From contig NZ_CP107549.1 of assembly GCF_025837155.1 (NCBI RefSeq), forward strand, positions 4,092,001 through 4,156,000: a stretch of 64,000 nucleotides of DNA, given 5' to 3'. The translations under genes were made by a program, and so were the position numbers. Source of the stretch: Pseudomonas sp. Z8(2022) (GTDB taxonomy: Bacteria > Pseudomonadota > Gammaproteobacteria > Pseudomonadales > Pseudomonadaceae). This document shows positions 24,602 to 33,579 of this stretch, piece after piece (position 1 is the first letter of the stretch; every line of letters starts with the position of its first letter). The notes under the pieces are model-generated. The model did not search any database. It saw nothing but the letters and a program-made list of their open reading frames with translations, and was not told where the DNA came from.

Positions 24602-24903
24602 CCCAGCCGAACACCGTGACCGTCCATATTCTGGACAAAGAATATTGCATCGCCTGCCCGCAGGATGAACGCGCCAACCTGGAAAGCGCCGCCCGCTACC
24701 TGGACGGCAAGATGCGCGAAATCCGCACCAGCGGCAAAGTGATCGGTGCCGACCGCGTGGCGGTGATGGCCGCGCTGAACATCACCCACGACCTGCTGCA
24801 CAAGCAGCAGCGCCTGGACCAGGACGCCAGCTCAACCCGTCAGCAGGTGCGTGATCTGCTCGACCGAGTCGACCAGGCACTGGCCGACGACTCGGCCCCC
24901 TGA
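24598..24903 (+). CDS. zapA: Cell division protein ZapA
   Basis: 101-residue FtsZ-associated protein. The N-terminal globular part (VTVHILDKEYCIACP, then RANLESAARYLDGKMRE) is typical, followed by a C-terminal coiled coil (HDLLHKQQRLDQDASSTRQQ). Translation is coupled to the upstream small protein. 6S RNA follows directly, as in many gammaproteobacteria. Confidence 0.95.
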   Translation: MTQPNTVTVHILDKEYCIACPQDERANLESAARYLDGKMREIRTSGKVIGADRVAVMAALNITHDLLHKQQRLDQDASSTRQQVRDLLDRVDQALADDSAP

Positions 24904-24958
24904 GAACCCACATGCCTGCCTGTTCGTCGCAGGCCGCCCCCGAGGTGCGCCATTGGGG

Positions 24959-24964
24959 TATACT
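24959..24964 (+). promoter_or_regulatory. -10 element of 6S RNA
   Basis: TATACT 8 bases upstream of the inferred 6S RNA 5' end at about 24972. No good -35 hexamer is seen at the proper spacing. Confidence 0.55.
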
Positions 24965-24971
24965 GAGCGCC

Positions 24972-25148
24972 ACTTCCTGGGGTGTGCGCCAGTCGGGGAT
25001 GTCCCTGAGCCGATACGCACAACCACGGGGGTTGCATGTTGGGGCAGGTGTGCATATCCGCCTGACGGAAAGCCTTAACGCCTCCTGCAACCTCCACCTT
25101 GAACTTTCGGGTTCAAGGGCTAAACCGACAGCGGCACGCTGGGAAGTC
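24972..25148 (+). ncRNA. ssrS: 6S RNA (ssrS)
   Basis: Lies between zapA and the 5-formyl-THF cyclo-ligase gene, the conserved ssrS position. Conserved family sequence is present: CCCTGAGCCGATA near 25012, AAGCCTTAA near 25072, and CCTTGAAC...GGTTCAAGGG near 25098-25120. The ends pair (CTTCC at about 24973 with GGGAAG at 25141-25146), giving the long closing stem around the central bulge that mimics an open promoter and binds sigma-70 RNA polymerase. End points are estimates from the closing stem. Confidence 0.92.
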
Positions 25149-25198
25149 ACCCTTTCCCCCGGTAGCCAGCGCTACCTCCCTCGTTTCATCCTGCGCTC

Positions 25199-25795
25199 AT
25201 GACCACCTCCGCCCCACTCAGTCGCCCGCAACTGCGCCGCGTGCTGCGCCAGCGTCGCCGTGCGCTCAGCCGCAGTCAGCAGCGCATTGCCGCGCGCAAC
25301 CTGTACAGACAGCTGGCGCAAAGCCCGGCATTTCGCCGTGCCCGACATATCGCGCTGTACCTGCCCAACGATGGCGAGATCGACCCGCGGCCGCTGCTGG
25401 CCGCCGCGCAGAAACGCGGCAAGCGCACCTACCTGCCGGTACTCAGCGCCTGGCCGCGCACCAAGATGGTCTTCCAGCAGGTCACCCGGCACGAGAAAAT
25501 GGCGGGCAATCGCTTTCGCATCCTCGAACCGCGCCCGCAGCCCAAACGCCAACGCAGGGTCTGGGCCCTGGACCTGGTGCTGCTGCCGCTGGTGGGTTTC
25601 GATGATCGTGGCGGGCGCCTGGGCATGGGCGGCGGGTTCTACGACCGCGGCCTGGCCTATCTGCGCAGGCGCAAAAATTGGCACATGCCGACACTCCTGG
25701 GCCTGGCGCATGAGTGTCAGCGAGTGGACGAGCTGGCGATGGCCAGCTGGGACGTGCCCTTGCGGGCGACGGTGACGGACAGGGCGTGGTATTGA
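25199..25795 (+). CDS. ygfA: 5-formyltetrahydrofolate cyclo-ligase (YgfA/FAU)
   Basis: 198-residue ATP-dependent enzyme converting 5-formyl-THF to 5,10-methenyl-THF. N-terminal RRVLRQRRRALSRSQQ (arginine-rich) and the nucleotide/substrate motif RLGMGGGFYDRGL near residue 140 are characteristic. It begins about 50 bases after 6S RNA and may be expressed by read-through from it, as in E. coli. Confidence 0.94.
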   Translation: MTTSAPLSRPQLRRVLRQRRRALSRSQQRIAARNLYRQLAQSPAFRRARHIALYLPNDGEIDPRPLLAAAQKRGKRTYLPVLSAWPRTKMVFQQVTRHEKMAGNRFRILEPRPQPKRQRRVWALDLVLLPLVGFDDRGGRLGMGGGFYDRGLAYLRRRKNWHMPTLLGLAHECQRVDELAMASWDVPLRATVTDRAWY

Positions 25796-25808
25796 GACGA
25801 GCGATGCG

Positions 25809-25829
25809 GCACCGCGCTCCCTGCGGTGC
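25809..25829. terminator. Hairpin between ygfA and the 43-residue gene
   Basis: GCACCGC (25809-25815) pairs with GCGGTGC (25823-25829) across a 7-base loop between convergent genes. No T-run is present on either strand. Confidence 0.4.
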
Positions 25830-25849
25830 TTACGCTGGCAACCCGCGAC

Positions 25850-25981
25850 TCAAGGCTGCTGCGTTACATTGACCGGAGCGTCGCTCTGGCGCTCCCAAAG
25901 GCTCTGGGTGTAACCCGTGGTAACCACACCCAGGCTGAACAGTACAACGAGAACCCACAAAAGATCTGGCTTGCGTTTCAT
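25850..25981 (-). CDS. Small single-pass membrane protein, 43 residues
   Basis: ATG 25981 to TGA 25850-25852 encodes a protein starting MKRKPDLLWVLVVLFSLGV and ending NVTQQP. A positively charged start (KRK) precedes one hydrophobic segment (LLWVLVVLFSLGVV), then TTGYTQSLWERQSD, consistent with a single inner-membrane span with the C-terminus outside. A very strong ribosome site GGGGGAGG lies 6-7 bases upstream of the ATG. It is convergent with ygfA. I do not know its function. Confidence 0.8.
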   Translation of the reverse strand: MKRKPDLLWVLVVLFSLGVVTTGYTQSLWERQSDAPVNVTQQP

Positions 25982-26175
25982 CTATTGCCTCCCCCTTCAA
26001 GGCAATGCGCGCGTTGGTCGCGCGTTATTGTTGTGTACAACATGACGGCGCCAAGCGTTTAGCCGGGCATTTTCCGCCAGCACGAGGCACGGCGCAATTT
26101 CTGGCGCCAACCGACCGTCGGAGATTTCGCTCAAACGAGCGTTCGCTTACCGACAAATTCGCAGGAGCAAAGTTC

Positions 26176-26625
<450 letters not shown>

Positions 26626-26675
26626 GCGGAACACGGCACTGTGCTATCACCCACACAGAGCCCAGGGAGTTCTCC

Positions 26676-28532
26676 ATGCCGGCATCCTCCGCCTGGCCAG
26701 CGCGTCTTGCGCTGGCCTTCCTGCTATTGGTGCTGAGCTGCGCCAGCGTATTGCTCTGGCGGCAGATCGAGAGCGTGCAACAGCAGCGCGTCGATGAGCG
26801 TGTCGGGTACCAGGCCCGCAGCCTGGCACGCCAGCTGGAAAGCACGCTGCACCTGGAGGTGGCCAGCCTCGGGCGCATCGCCCGGCTGTGGAATGACCGG
26901 GGCCGCCTGCTACATGCCAGCTGGGAGGAGGAGGTGGAACGCGTACTCCGCGATTTTCCCGCCTACCAGTCGATCCAGTGGGTCGGTGCGGATCTGCGCA
27001 TGCGCTGGCTGCTACCGGTGCCCGGCAATGAAGCGGCGCTGAACTTTCAGCTGTTTCCGGAGCATCCCAACTACCCACTGGCCATGGACGCCCGCCAGAC
27101 CGGCGAGCAGCGTTTCTCCAACAGTTTCGAGCTGGTCCAGGGCGGCCGCGGCTTCATACTCTACACACCGCTTTACCGCGAGCAGGATGGGATCAGGCTC
27201 TTCGACGGCTTTCTTCAGGGCGTCTTTCGCGTCGAGCCGCTGATGCAGGAGCTGCTTGCCCAGATCGACCGCGAAGAATTCAATCTCGAACTGCTGGAGA
27301 ACGGCACCAGCCTGTTCCGCCACGGCGCAGCAGACGCCGATGAACGGCACAGCCTGCAACTGGGCCTGAGTCTGCTCAACAACCAGGGCTTCAGCCTGCG
27401 CCTGAGCCCTACTGCACGGTTGCTCAACCAACTGGAAACACCCTTGCCCGGCGTCGTGCTCGGCGCCAGCCTGGCGATCGGCCTGCTGCTGGTCGCCGCG
27501 CTGGCCCTGGCCCTGGAAAACAGCCGCCGAGCCCATGCCCTGCAGCTGGCCAACCGGCGTTTCAGGCAGGAGGCCGAGCGCCGCGAAGAGACCGAACAGC
27601 GCCTGCGCGAGAACCGTGAACGCCTGCAACTGGTACTCGACCTGACCGACTCCAGCCATGACGGCCTGTTCATCTTCGACAGTGAAAGCCGCGAGCTGCT
27701 GCACATGAATCACGCCACCTACGCCACGCTCGGCTACCGCCCGGAGCAGTTCGCCGAGCTGCTGCGCGACGATCCCGAGAAGCTCATGCCGGGCTTCCAT
27801 CGCTGGCTCAAGCAGGCTCACCAGGCGCAGCGCGACAACCTCTCGCGGATCTTCCAGCGCGAGCTGATCCGCCGCGACGGCACTCGCCAGCCGGCGGAAA
27901 TCAACACCCAACTGGTCGAGCTGGGCGGCCGCGAGTACCTGATCGCGGTGTCGCGCGACAACAGCGAACGGCTGCAGCTGGAAGCGCAGTTGCAGCGGCT
28001 TTCGCAGGTCGATGGCCTGACCGGGCTGTTCAACCGGCGCTACTTCGACCAGCAGCTGCAATCGGAATGGCGCCGGCTGCGCCGGCTCGGTGCGCCCATT
28101 GCACTGCTAATGCTGGATATCGACCACTTCAAGGCCTACAATGACGCCCTCGGCCACCAGGCCGGAGACGATGCGCTGCGCCGGGTCAGTGCAGCCCTGC
28201 GTGAAAGCCTGAACCGCGAAGGCGACACCGCCTGCCGTTACGGCGGCGAGGAGTTCGCCATCATCCTCGTCAACACCCATCAGGAGGGCGCCGAGCAGGT
28301 CGCCGCACGCATCCATGCGGCGGTTTCCAGCCTGGATATCAAGCACCCAAGCAGTCCGCTGGGGCGTTTGACCCTGAGTATCGGCATCACCGTAGTGGAT
28401 CCGGTGATTAACGAACAGCCAGGCGAATTGCTCGCCCAGGCCGATCAGGCGCTGTACCGTGCCAAACATGAAGGGCGTAACCGCACCTGCCTGTGGCAGC
28501 CGCCCGTGCTTGACTTGCATCAAGCCACCTGA
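26676..28532 (+). CDS. Membrane CHASE-PAS-GGDEF diguanylate cyclase
   Basis: 618-residue signalling protein. A membrane segment at about 10-28, a periplasmic CHASE-like sensor at about 40-215, a second membrane segment at 258-281, a coiled coil at 285-315, a PAS domain at about 315-430, and a GGDEF domain from about 445. The active site is RYGGEEF at 521-527 and the inhibitory site RxxD is intact (REGD at 514-517), so it should make c-di-GMP with product feedback. ATG 26676 follows AGGGAG. The ligand is unknown. Confidence 0.92.
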   Translation: MPASSAWPARLALAFLLLVLSCASVLLWRQIESVQQQRVDERVGYQARSLARQLESTLHLEVASLGRIARLWNDRGRLLHASWEEEVERVLRDFPAYQSIQWVGADLRMRWLLPVPGNEAALNFQLFPEHPNYPLAMDARQTGEQRFSNSFELVQGGRGFILYTPLYREQDGIRLFDGFLQGVFRVEPLMQELLAQIDREEFNLELLENGTSLFRHGAADADERHSLQLGLSLLNNQGFSLRLSPTARLLNQLETPLPGVVLGASLAIGLLLVAALALALENSRRAHALQLANRRFRQEAERREETEQRLRENRERLQLVLDLTDSSHDGLFIFDSESRELLHMNHATYATLGYRPEQFAELLRDDPEKLMPGFHRWLKQAHQAQRDNLSRIFQRELIRRDGTRQPAEINTQLVELGGREYLIAVSRDNSERLQLEAQLQRLSQVDGLTGLFNRRYFDQQLQSEWRRLRRLGAPIALLMLDIDHFKAYNDALGHQAGDDALRRVSAALRESLNREGDTACRYGGEEFAIILVNTHQEGAEQVAARIHAAVSSLDIKHPSSPLGRLTLSIGITVVDPVINEQPGELLAQADQALYRAKHEGRNRTCLWQPPVLDLHQAT

Positions 28533-28551
28533 GGCCCATTCGGCAGACAAT
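28510..28551 (+). promoter_or_regulatory. Anr/FNR-type class II promoter of the HlyD-ABC operon
   Basis: TTGAC-TTGC-ATCAA (28510-28523) differs from the Anr consensus at one base. GACAAT at 28546-28551 lies 32 bases from its centre, the class II distance for a -10. The site overlaps the 3' end of the diguanylate cyclase gene and is about 83 bases upstream of the HlyD-family ATG. Confidence 0.6.
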
Positions 28552-28599
28552 CGACAGGTCGTGAAAACTCCGCAACCGGGGTTCAACAGGGAAGCCGAA

Positions 28600-29667
28600 A
28601 TGATCAACATCACATCTCGCCAGGCCGTTCTGCTCGCTGCCGCCGTCGCCCTACTGGCTGCCACAGCCTGGTGGCAGCTGCGCCCGAACGGCCTGGGCGA
28701 GGGCTTCGCCAGCGGCAACGGACGCATCGAAGCCACCGAAGTGGATGTGGCCACCAAGCTGGCCGGGCGCGTTGCCAACATCGAGGTCGACGAAGGGGAC
28801 TTCGTCGAGCCAGGCCAGGTTCTCGCGCGCATGGACACTCAGGTGCTCGAGGCCCAACTGGCGCAGGCCCGCGCCCAATTGCGCCAGGCCGAGAATGGCC
28901 AGACCACCGCCGCCAGCCAGATCAGCCTGCGCCAAAGCGAGAAGCTGGCTGCCGAAGCCGTGGTGCGCCAGCGCCAGGCCGAGCTGGATGCCGCACGCAA
29001 ACGTCACGCGCGCAGCGCCACCCTGGTCAAGCGCAACGCCCTGCCTCAGCAGACGCTGGATGACGATCTGGCCCGCCTGCAGAGTGCCGAGGCTGCGCTG
29101 GCCGCCGCGCGCGCTCAGGTTAGCTCGGCCGAGGCCGGTATCGCCGCCGCGCAATCGCAGGCCATCGAAGCGCAATCGGCGACCGAGGCCGCCCGTGCCA
29201 GCGTCGAGCGCCTGCAGGTGGACATCGATGACAGCTTGCTCAAGGCGCCGCGTGCCGGTCGCGTGCAGTATCGCGTCACACAACCCGGCGAAGTGCTGGG
29301 TGCCGGCGGCAAGCTGCTCAACCTGGTGGATCTCACCGACGTCTACATGACCTTCTTCCTGCCCGAGCGCCAGGCCGGTCGCGTCGCCCTCGGCAGCGAG
29401 GTACGCCTGGTGATCGACGCTGCGCCGCAATACGTGATCCCGGCCAAGGTCAGTTATGTCGCCAGCGTCGCCCAGTTCACGCCGAAGACCGTGGAAACCG
29501 CCAGCGAACGCGAGAAGCTGATGTTCCGGGTCAAGGCGCGCATCGACCCCGAATTGCTGAGCAAGCATCTACAGCAGGTCAAGACCGGCGTACCGGGTAT
29601 GGCCTATCTGCGCCTCGACCCCGACGCCGAATGGCCCGCGCACCTGGCGATCAAGGTTCCGCAATGA
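28600..29667 (+). CDS. HlyD-family periplasmic adaptor (YhiI-like)
   Basis: 355-residue membrane-fusion protein: N-terminal anchor (AVLLAAAVALLAATAWW), lipoyl-like halves (GRIEATEVDVATKLAGRV and the later LLKAPRAGRVQYRV), and a long alpha-helical hairpin between them rich in Ala/Gln/Glu (about residues 85-210). It links an inner-membrane ABC exporter to an outer-membrane channel. It overlaps the following ATPase gene by 4 bases (ATGA). No TolC-like gene lies nearby. Confidence 0.92.
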   Translation: MINITSRQAVLLAAAVALLAATAWWQLRPNGLGEGFASGNGRIEATEVDVATKLAGRVANIEVDEGDFVEPGQVLARMDTQVLEAQLAQARAQLRQAENGQTTAASQISLRQSEKLAAEAVVRQRQAELDAARKRHARSATLVKRNALPQQTLDDDLARLQSAEAALAAARAQVSSAEAGIAAAQSQAIEAQSATEAARASVERLQVDIDDSLLKAPRAGRVQYRVTQPGEVLGAGGKLLNLVDLTDVYMTFFLPERQAGRVALGSEVRLVIDAAPQYVIPAKVSYVASVAQFTPKTVETASEREKLMFRVKARIDPELLSKHLQQVKTGVPGMAYLRLDPDAEWPAHLAIKVPQ

Positions 29668-32369
29668 GCACGCCGGTCGCACGCCTGGCCGGCGTCGGCC
29701 TGCGCTACGGCCAGACCCACGCCCTCGACGCCATTGATCTGCAATTGCCGGCGCGCTGCATGGTCGGCCTGATCGGCCCGGACGGCGTCGGCAAATCCAG
29801 CCTGCTGGCGCTGGTTGCCGGCGCGCGCAAGATTCAGGACGGCCAGGTCGAGGTGCTAGGTGGCGACATGGCCGATGCTCGCCACCGGCGCAACGTCTGC
29901 CCACATATCGCCTATATGCCGCAAGGCCTGGGCAAGAACCTCTATCCCACGCTGTCGGTGTTCGAGAACCTGGACTTCTTCGGCCGCCTGTTCGGCCAGG
30001 ACGCTGCCGAGCGCGAGCGACGCATCGACGATCTGCTGCGCAGCACCGGCATGACTGCATTTCGCGAGCGCCCGGCGGGCAAGCTGTCCGGCGGCATGAA
30101 GCAGAAGCTGGGGCTGTGTTGCGCGCTGATCCATGACCCGGATCTGCTGATCCTCGACGAGCCGACCACCGGCGTCGACCCACTGTCGCGCAACCAGTTC
30201 TGGGAACTGATCGCGCGCATCCGCACGCAGCGCCCGCAGATGAGCGTGCTGGTGGCCACGGCCTACATGGAGGAAGCCGAGCGCTTCGACCATCTGGTGG
30301 CCATGGATGCCGGCCACGTGCTGGCCGAAGGCAGCCCGGCCGACCTGCGTGCACGCACCAGCAGCGCGAGCCTCGAGCAGGCCTTTATCGCCCTGCTGCC
30401 GGAGGAACGCCGACGCGACCATCAGCAGGTGGTGATTCCGCCCCTGCATGGCAGCAACGAGATCGCCATCGAGGCCAAGGGCCTGACCATGCGCTTCGGT
30501 GATTTCGTCGCCGTCGATTCGGTGTCGTTCCGCATCCGCCGTGGCGAGATCTTTGGTTTTCTCGGCTCCAACGGCTGCGGCAAGAGCACCACCATGAAGA
30601 TGCTCACTGGCCTGCTGCCGGCCAGTGAGGGCGAGGCGCTGCTGTTCGGCCAGGCCGTCGACCCTCGCGACATGGCCACGCGCAAGCGGGTCGGCTACAT
30701 GTCCCAGGCGTTCTCCCTGTATGGCGAACTGACCGTAAGGCAGAACCTGGTGCTGCATGCGCAACTGTTCCATGTCCCGACCGAGGAGATCGAACCACGC
30801 GTGGCGCAGATGGCCGCACGCTTCGACCTCGGCGAGGTCATGGACATGCTTCCCGAGCGCCTGCCGCTGGGCATCCGCCAGCGTCTGTCGCTGGCCGTGG
30901 CGGTGATCCACAAGCCGGAGATCCTGATCCTCGACGAGCCCACCTCGGGCGTCGACCCGGTCGCCCGCGACGGCTTCTGGCAGCTGATGCTCGACCTGTC
31001 GCGCCAGGACGGCGTGACCATCTTCATCTCCACCCACTTCATGAACGAGGCGCAGCGCTGCGATCGCATCTCGCTGATGCACGCCGGCAAGGTACTCGAC
31101 AGCGACACGCCGCAAGGCCTGATGGAAAAACGCGGGCTGGATAGCCTCGAAGCCACCTTCATCGCCTACCTGCAGGAGGCGGTTGGCCAACAGCCCGCCA
31201 GCGAGGCGCCGCCGCTTGAACAGGCACCACCACCGCAGCGCCAGCTATTCAGTTTGCGCCGCCTGCTCAGCTACGCCCGGCGCGAAGCGCTGGAACTGCG
31301 CCGCGACCCGATCCGCGGCAGCATGGCGCTGCTCGGCACGGTGCTGCTGCTGTTCATCATCGGCTACGGCATCAGCCTGGACGTGGAAGACCTGACCTTC
31401 GCCGTGCTCGATCGCGACCAGACCACCACCAGCCAGGAATACCACCTCAACCTGTCCGGCTCGCGCTACTTCCTGGAGAAGCCGCCGCTGCGCGACTACG
31501 CCGAGCTGGAGCGGCGCCTGCGCAACGGCGACATCAGCCTGGCAGTGGAAATCCCGCCGCACTTCGGCCGCGACCTCAAGCGCGGCGCCGCCCCGCAGAT
31601 CGGCATGTGGATCGACGGCGCCATGCCGACCCGCGCCGAGACCATCAAGGGCTACGTCAGCGGCCTGCACCAGCACTACCTGGCGGAGCTGGCGCGGCGC
31701 TCGCCGCAACCCCAGGCGACCAGCGCCGCCACCCTGGAAGTGCGCTACCGCTACAACCCGGACGTGGAGAGCCTCAAGGCCATGGTGCCGGCGGTGATTC
31801 CGCTGCTGCTGATGCTCATCCCGGCGATGCTCACGGCGCTGGGCGTAGTGCGCGAGAAGGAGCTGGGCTCGATCATCAACCTCTACGTCACGCCGGTCAC
31901 CCGCCTGGAGTTCCTGCTCGGCAAGCAGCTGCCCTACATTGCATTGGGCCTGTTCAACTTCGTCCTTTTGGTACTGCTGGCGGTGACCGTGTTCGACGTA
32001 CCGCTCAAGGGCAACGCGCTGACCCTGCTGGCAGGCGCCCTGCTCTACCTGGCCTGCGCCACCGGCCTCGGCCTGCTGATGTCGACCTTCACCAAGAGCC
32101 AGATCGCCGCGGTGTTCGGCACCGCCATCGCCACCCTGCTGCCGGCCATCCAGTTCTCCGGGCTGATCTACCCGGTGGCCTCGCTGGAAGGTTTCGGCGC
32201 GCTGGTTGGCCAGCTCTACCCCACCTCGCAGTTTCTGGTGATCAGCCGCGGGCTGTTCTCCAAGGCGCTCGAATTCCATGACCTGGTCGGCTACTTCCTC
32301 ACCCTGGCGCTGACCATCCCCTTGCTGACGCTGCTCAGCGCCAGCCTGCTGCGCAAACAGGAGGTCTGA
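29664..32369 (+). CDS. rbbA: Double-ATPase ABC-2 transporter fusion (RbbA/YhiH-like)
   Basis: 901-residue protein with two ABC domains followed by an ABC-2 permease half. Domain 1 (about 5-235) has Walker A GPDGVGKSS, signature LSGGMKQKLGL and LLILDEPTTGVDP. Domain 2 (about 275-500) has Walker A GSNGCGKST and LILDEPTSGVDP, but its signature is LPLGIRQRLSL instead of LSGGQ. The permease part (about 540-900) has a large extracytoplasmic loop and C-terminal membrane segments (IPLLLMLIPAMLTALGVV onward). E. coli RbbA is described as ribosome-associated, but the operon context supports export. Confidence 0.92.
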   Translation: MSTPVARLAGVGLRYGQTHALDAIDLQLPARCMVGLIGPDGVGKSSLLALVAGARKIQDGQVEVLGGDMADARHRRNVCPHIAYMPQGLGKNLYPTLSVFENLDFFGRLFGQDAAERERRIDDLLRSTGMTAFRERPAGKLSGGMKQKLGLCCALIHDPDLLILDEPTTGVDPLSRNQFWELIARIRTQRPQMSVLVATAYMEEAERFDHLVAMDAGHVLAEGSPADLRARTSSASLEQAFIALLPEERRRDHQQVVIPPLHGSNEIAIEAKGLTMRFGDFVAVDSVSFRIRRGEIFGFLGSNGCGKSTTMKMLTGLLPASEGEALLFGQAVDPRDMATRKRVGYMSQAFSLYGELTVRQNLVLHAQLFHVPTEEIEPRVAQMAARFDLGEVMDMLPERLPLGIRQRLSLAVAVIHKPEILILDEPTSGVDPVARDGFWQLMLDLSRQDGVTIFISTHFMNEAQRCDRISLMHAGKVLDSDTPQGLMEKRGLDSLEATFIAYLQEAVGQQPASEAPPLEQAPPPQRQLFSLRRLLSYARREALELRRDPIRGSMALLGTVLLLFIIGYGISLDVEDLTFAVLDRDQTTTSQEYHLNLSGSRYFLEKPPLRDYAELERRLRNGDISLAVEIPPHFGRDLKRGAAPQIGMWIDGAMPTRAETIKGYVSGLHQHYLAELARRSPQPQATSAATLEVRYRYNPDVESLKAMVPAVIPLLLMLIPAMLTALGVVREKELGSIINLYVTPVTRLEFLLGKQLPYIALGLFNFVLLVLLAVTVFDVPLKGNALTLLAGALLYLACATGLGLLMSTFTKSQIAAVFGTAIATLLPAIQFSGLIYPVASLEGFGALVGQLYPTSQFLVISRGLFSKALEFHDLVGYFLTLALTIPLLTLLSASLLRKQEV

Positions 32370-33493
32370 TGGAACGCCTGGCCAATATCCTGCACCTCGG
32401 CATCAAGGAGCTGCGCAGCCTGCAGCATGACTTGGCGCTGGTGCTGCTGATCCTCTGGGCCTTCAGCATGGGCATCTACTCCGCCGCCACCAGCATGCCG
32501 GAGAGCCTGCACAACGCCGCCATCGCCGTGGTCGACGAAGACCAGTCGCAGCTCTCCGAGCGCCTCATCCAGGCCTTTCAGGAGCCCTATTTCCGTACGC
32601 CGGAGCGCATCGATCTGAGCGAGATGGATCGCGGCATGGATTCCGGGCGCTATACCTTCACCCTGAACATTCCGCCGAACTTCCAGCGCGACGTGCTCGC
32701 CGGCCGCAGCCCGGCGATCCAGCTCAACGTCGATGCCACCCAGGTGAGCATGGCCTTCACCGGTGCCGGCTATATCCAGAACATCGGCGCCAGCGAGGTG
32801 GCCGAGTTCGTCCGCCGCTACCGTGGCGAGCTGCAGCAGCCGGCTGAACTGGCGCTGCGCATACAGTTCAACCCCAACCTGACGCGCGCCTGGTTCGGCT
32901 CGGTGATGGAGGTGATCAACCAGATCACCATGCTGTCGATCATCCTCACTGGCGCGGCGCTGATCCGCGAGCGCGAGCACGGCACCGTGGAACACCTGCT
33001 GGTGATGCCGGTGACGCCGCTGGAAATCATGCTGGCCAAGGTCTGGTCGATGGGGCTGGTGGTGCTCACAGCTGCGGCGCTGTCGCTGCTGCTGGTGGTA
33101 CAAGGCTGGCTGCAGGTGCCGATCGAGGGTTCCATCGCGCTGTTCCTGGCCGGCGCGGCGCTGCACCTGTTCGCCACCACCTCGATGGGCATCTTCTTCG
33201 GCACGGTGGCGCGCTCGATGCCGCAATTGGGCCTGCTGATCATCCTGGTGCTGTTGCCGCTGCAGATCCTTTCCGGCGGCACCACCCCGCGCGAAAGCAT
33301 GCCGGAGCTGGTACAGCAGATTATGCTGGCGGCGCCGACCACCCATTTCGTCGCGCTGGCCCAGGCCATTCTCTATCGCGGCGCCGGGCTGGCTATCGTC
33401 TGGCCGTACATGCTGGCCATTGCCGGCATCGGCGCGCTGTTCTTCGTCGCGGCGCTCACCCGCTTTCGCAAGACCCTGGCACAGATGGCCTAA
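32369..33493 (+). CDS. ABC-2 family permease (YhhJ-like)
   Basis: 374-residue inner-membrane protein with an N-terminal membrane segment, a periplasmic domain of about 150 residues and five or so C-terminal membrane segments (MLSIILTGAALI, MGLVVLTAAALSLLLVV, LGLLIILVLLPLQILSGG). Its ATG overlaps the previous stop by one base (TGATG). It provides the second membrane half to the fused ATPase-permease. Confidence 0.92.
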   Translation: MERLANILHLGIKELRSLQHDLALVLLILWAFSMGIYSAATSMPESLHNAAIAVVDEDQSQLSERLIQAFQEPYFRTPERIDLSEMDRGMDSGRYTFTLNIPPNFQRDVLAGRSPAIQLNVDATQVSMAFTGAGYIQNIGASEVAEFVRRYRGELQQPAELALRIQFNPNLTRAWFGSVMEVINQITMLSIILTGAALIREREHGTVEHLLVMPVTPLEIMLAKVWSMGLVVLTAAALSLLLVVQGWLQVPIEGSIALFLAGAALHLFATTSMGIFFGTVARSMPQLGLLIILVLLPLQILSGGTTPRESMPELVQQIMLAAPTTHFVALAQAILYRGAGLAIVWPYMLAIAGIGALFFVAALTRFRKTLAQMA

Positions 33494-33500
33494 ACAACAT

Positions 33501-33579
33501 GTAGGAGCGGCTTCAGCCGCGAATCGCTTTTACCCTCACCGCTAACACAGCGTCCGAACGCCAAGAGAATTCGCCGCTA
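33501..33579. repeat. Pseudomonas REP-like inverted pair
   Basis: GTAGGAGCGGCTTCAGCCGC at 33501-33520, followed by GAA, matches the widespread Pseudomonas REP unit (stem GCGGCT-TC-AGCCGC). A partial facing copy, TTCGCCGCTAC at 33570-33580, ends at the stop codon of the FliL-like gene. The pair sits between convergent genes. Confidence 0.65.
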
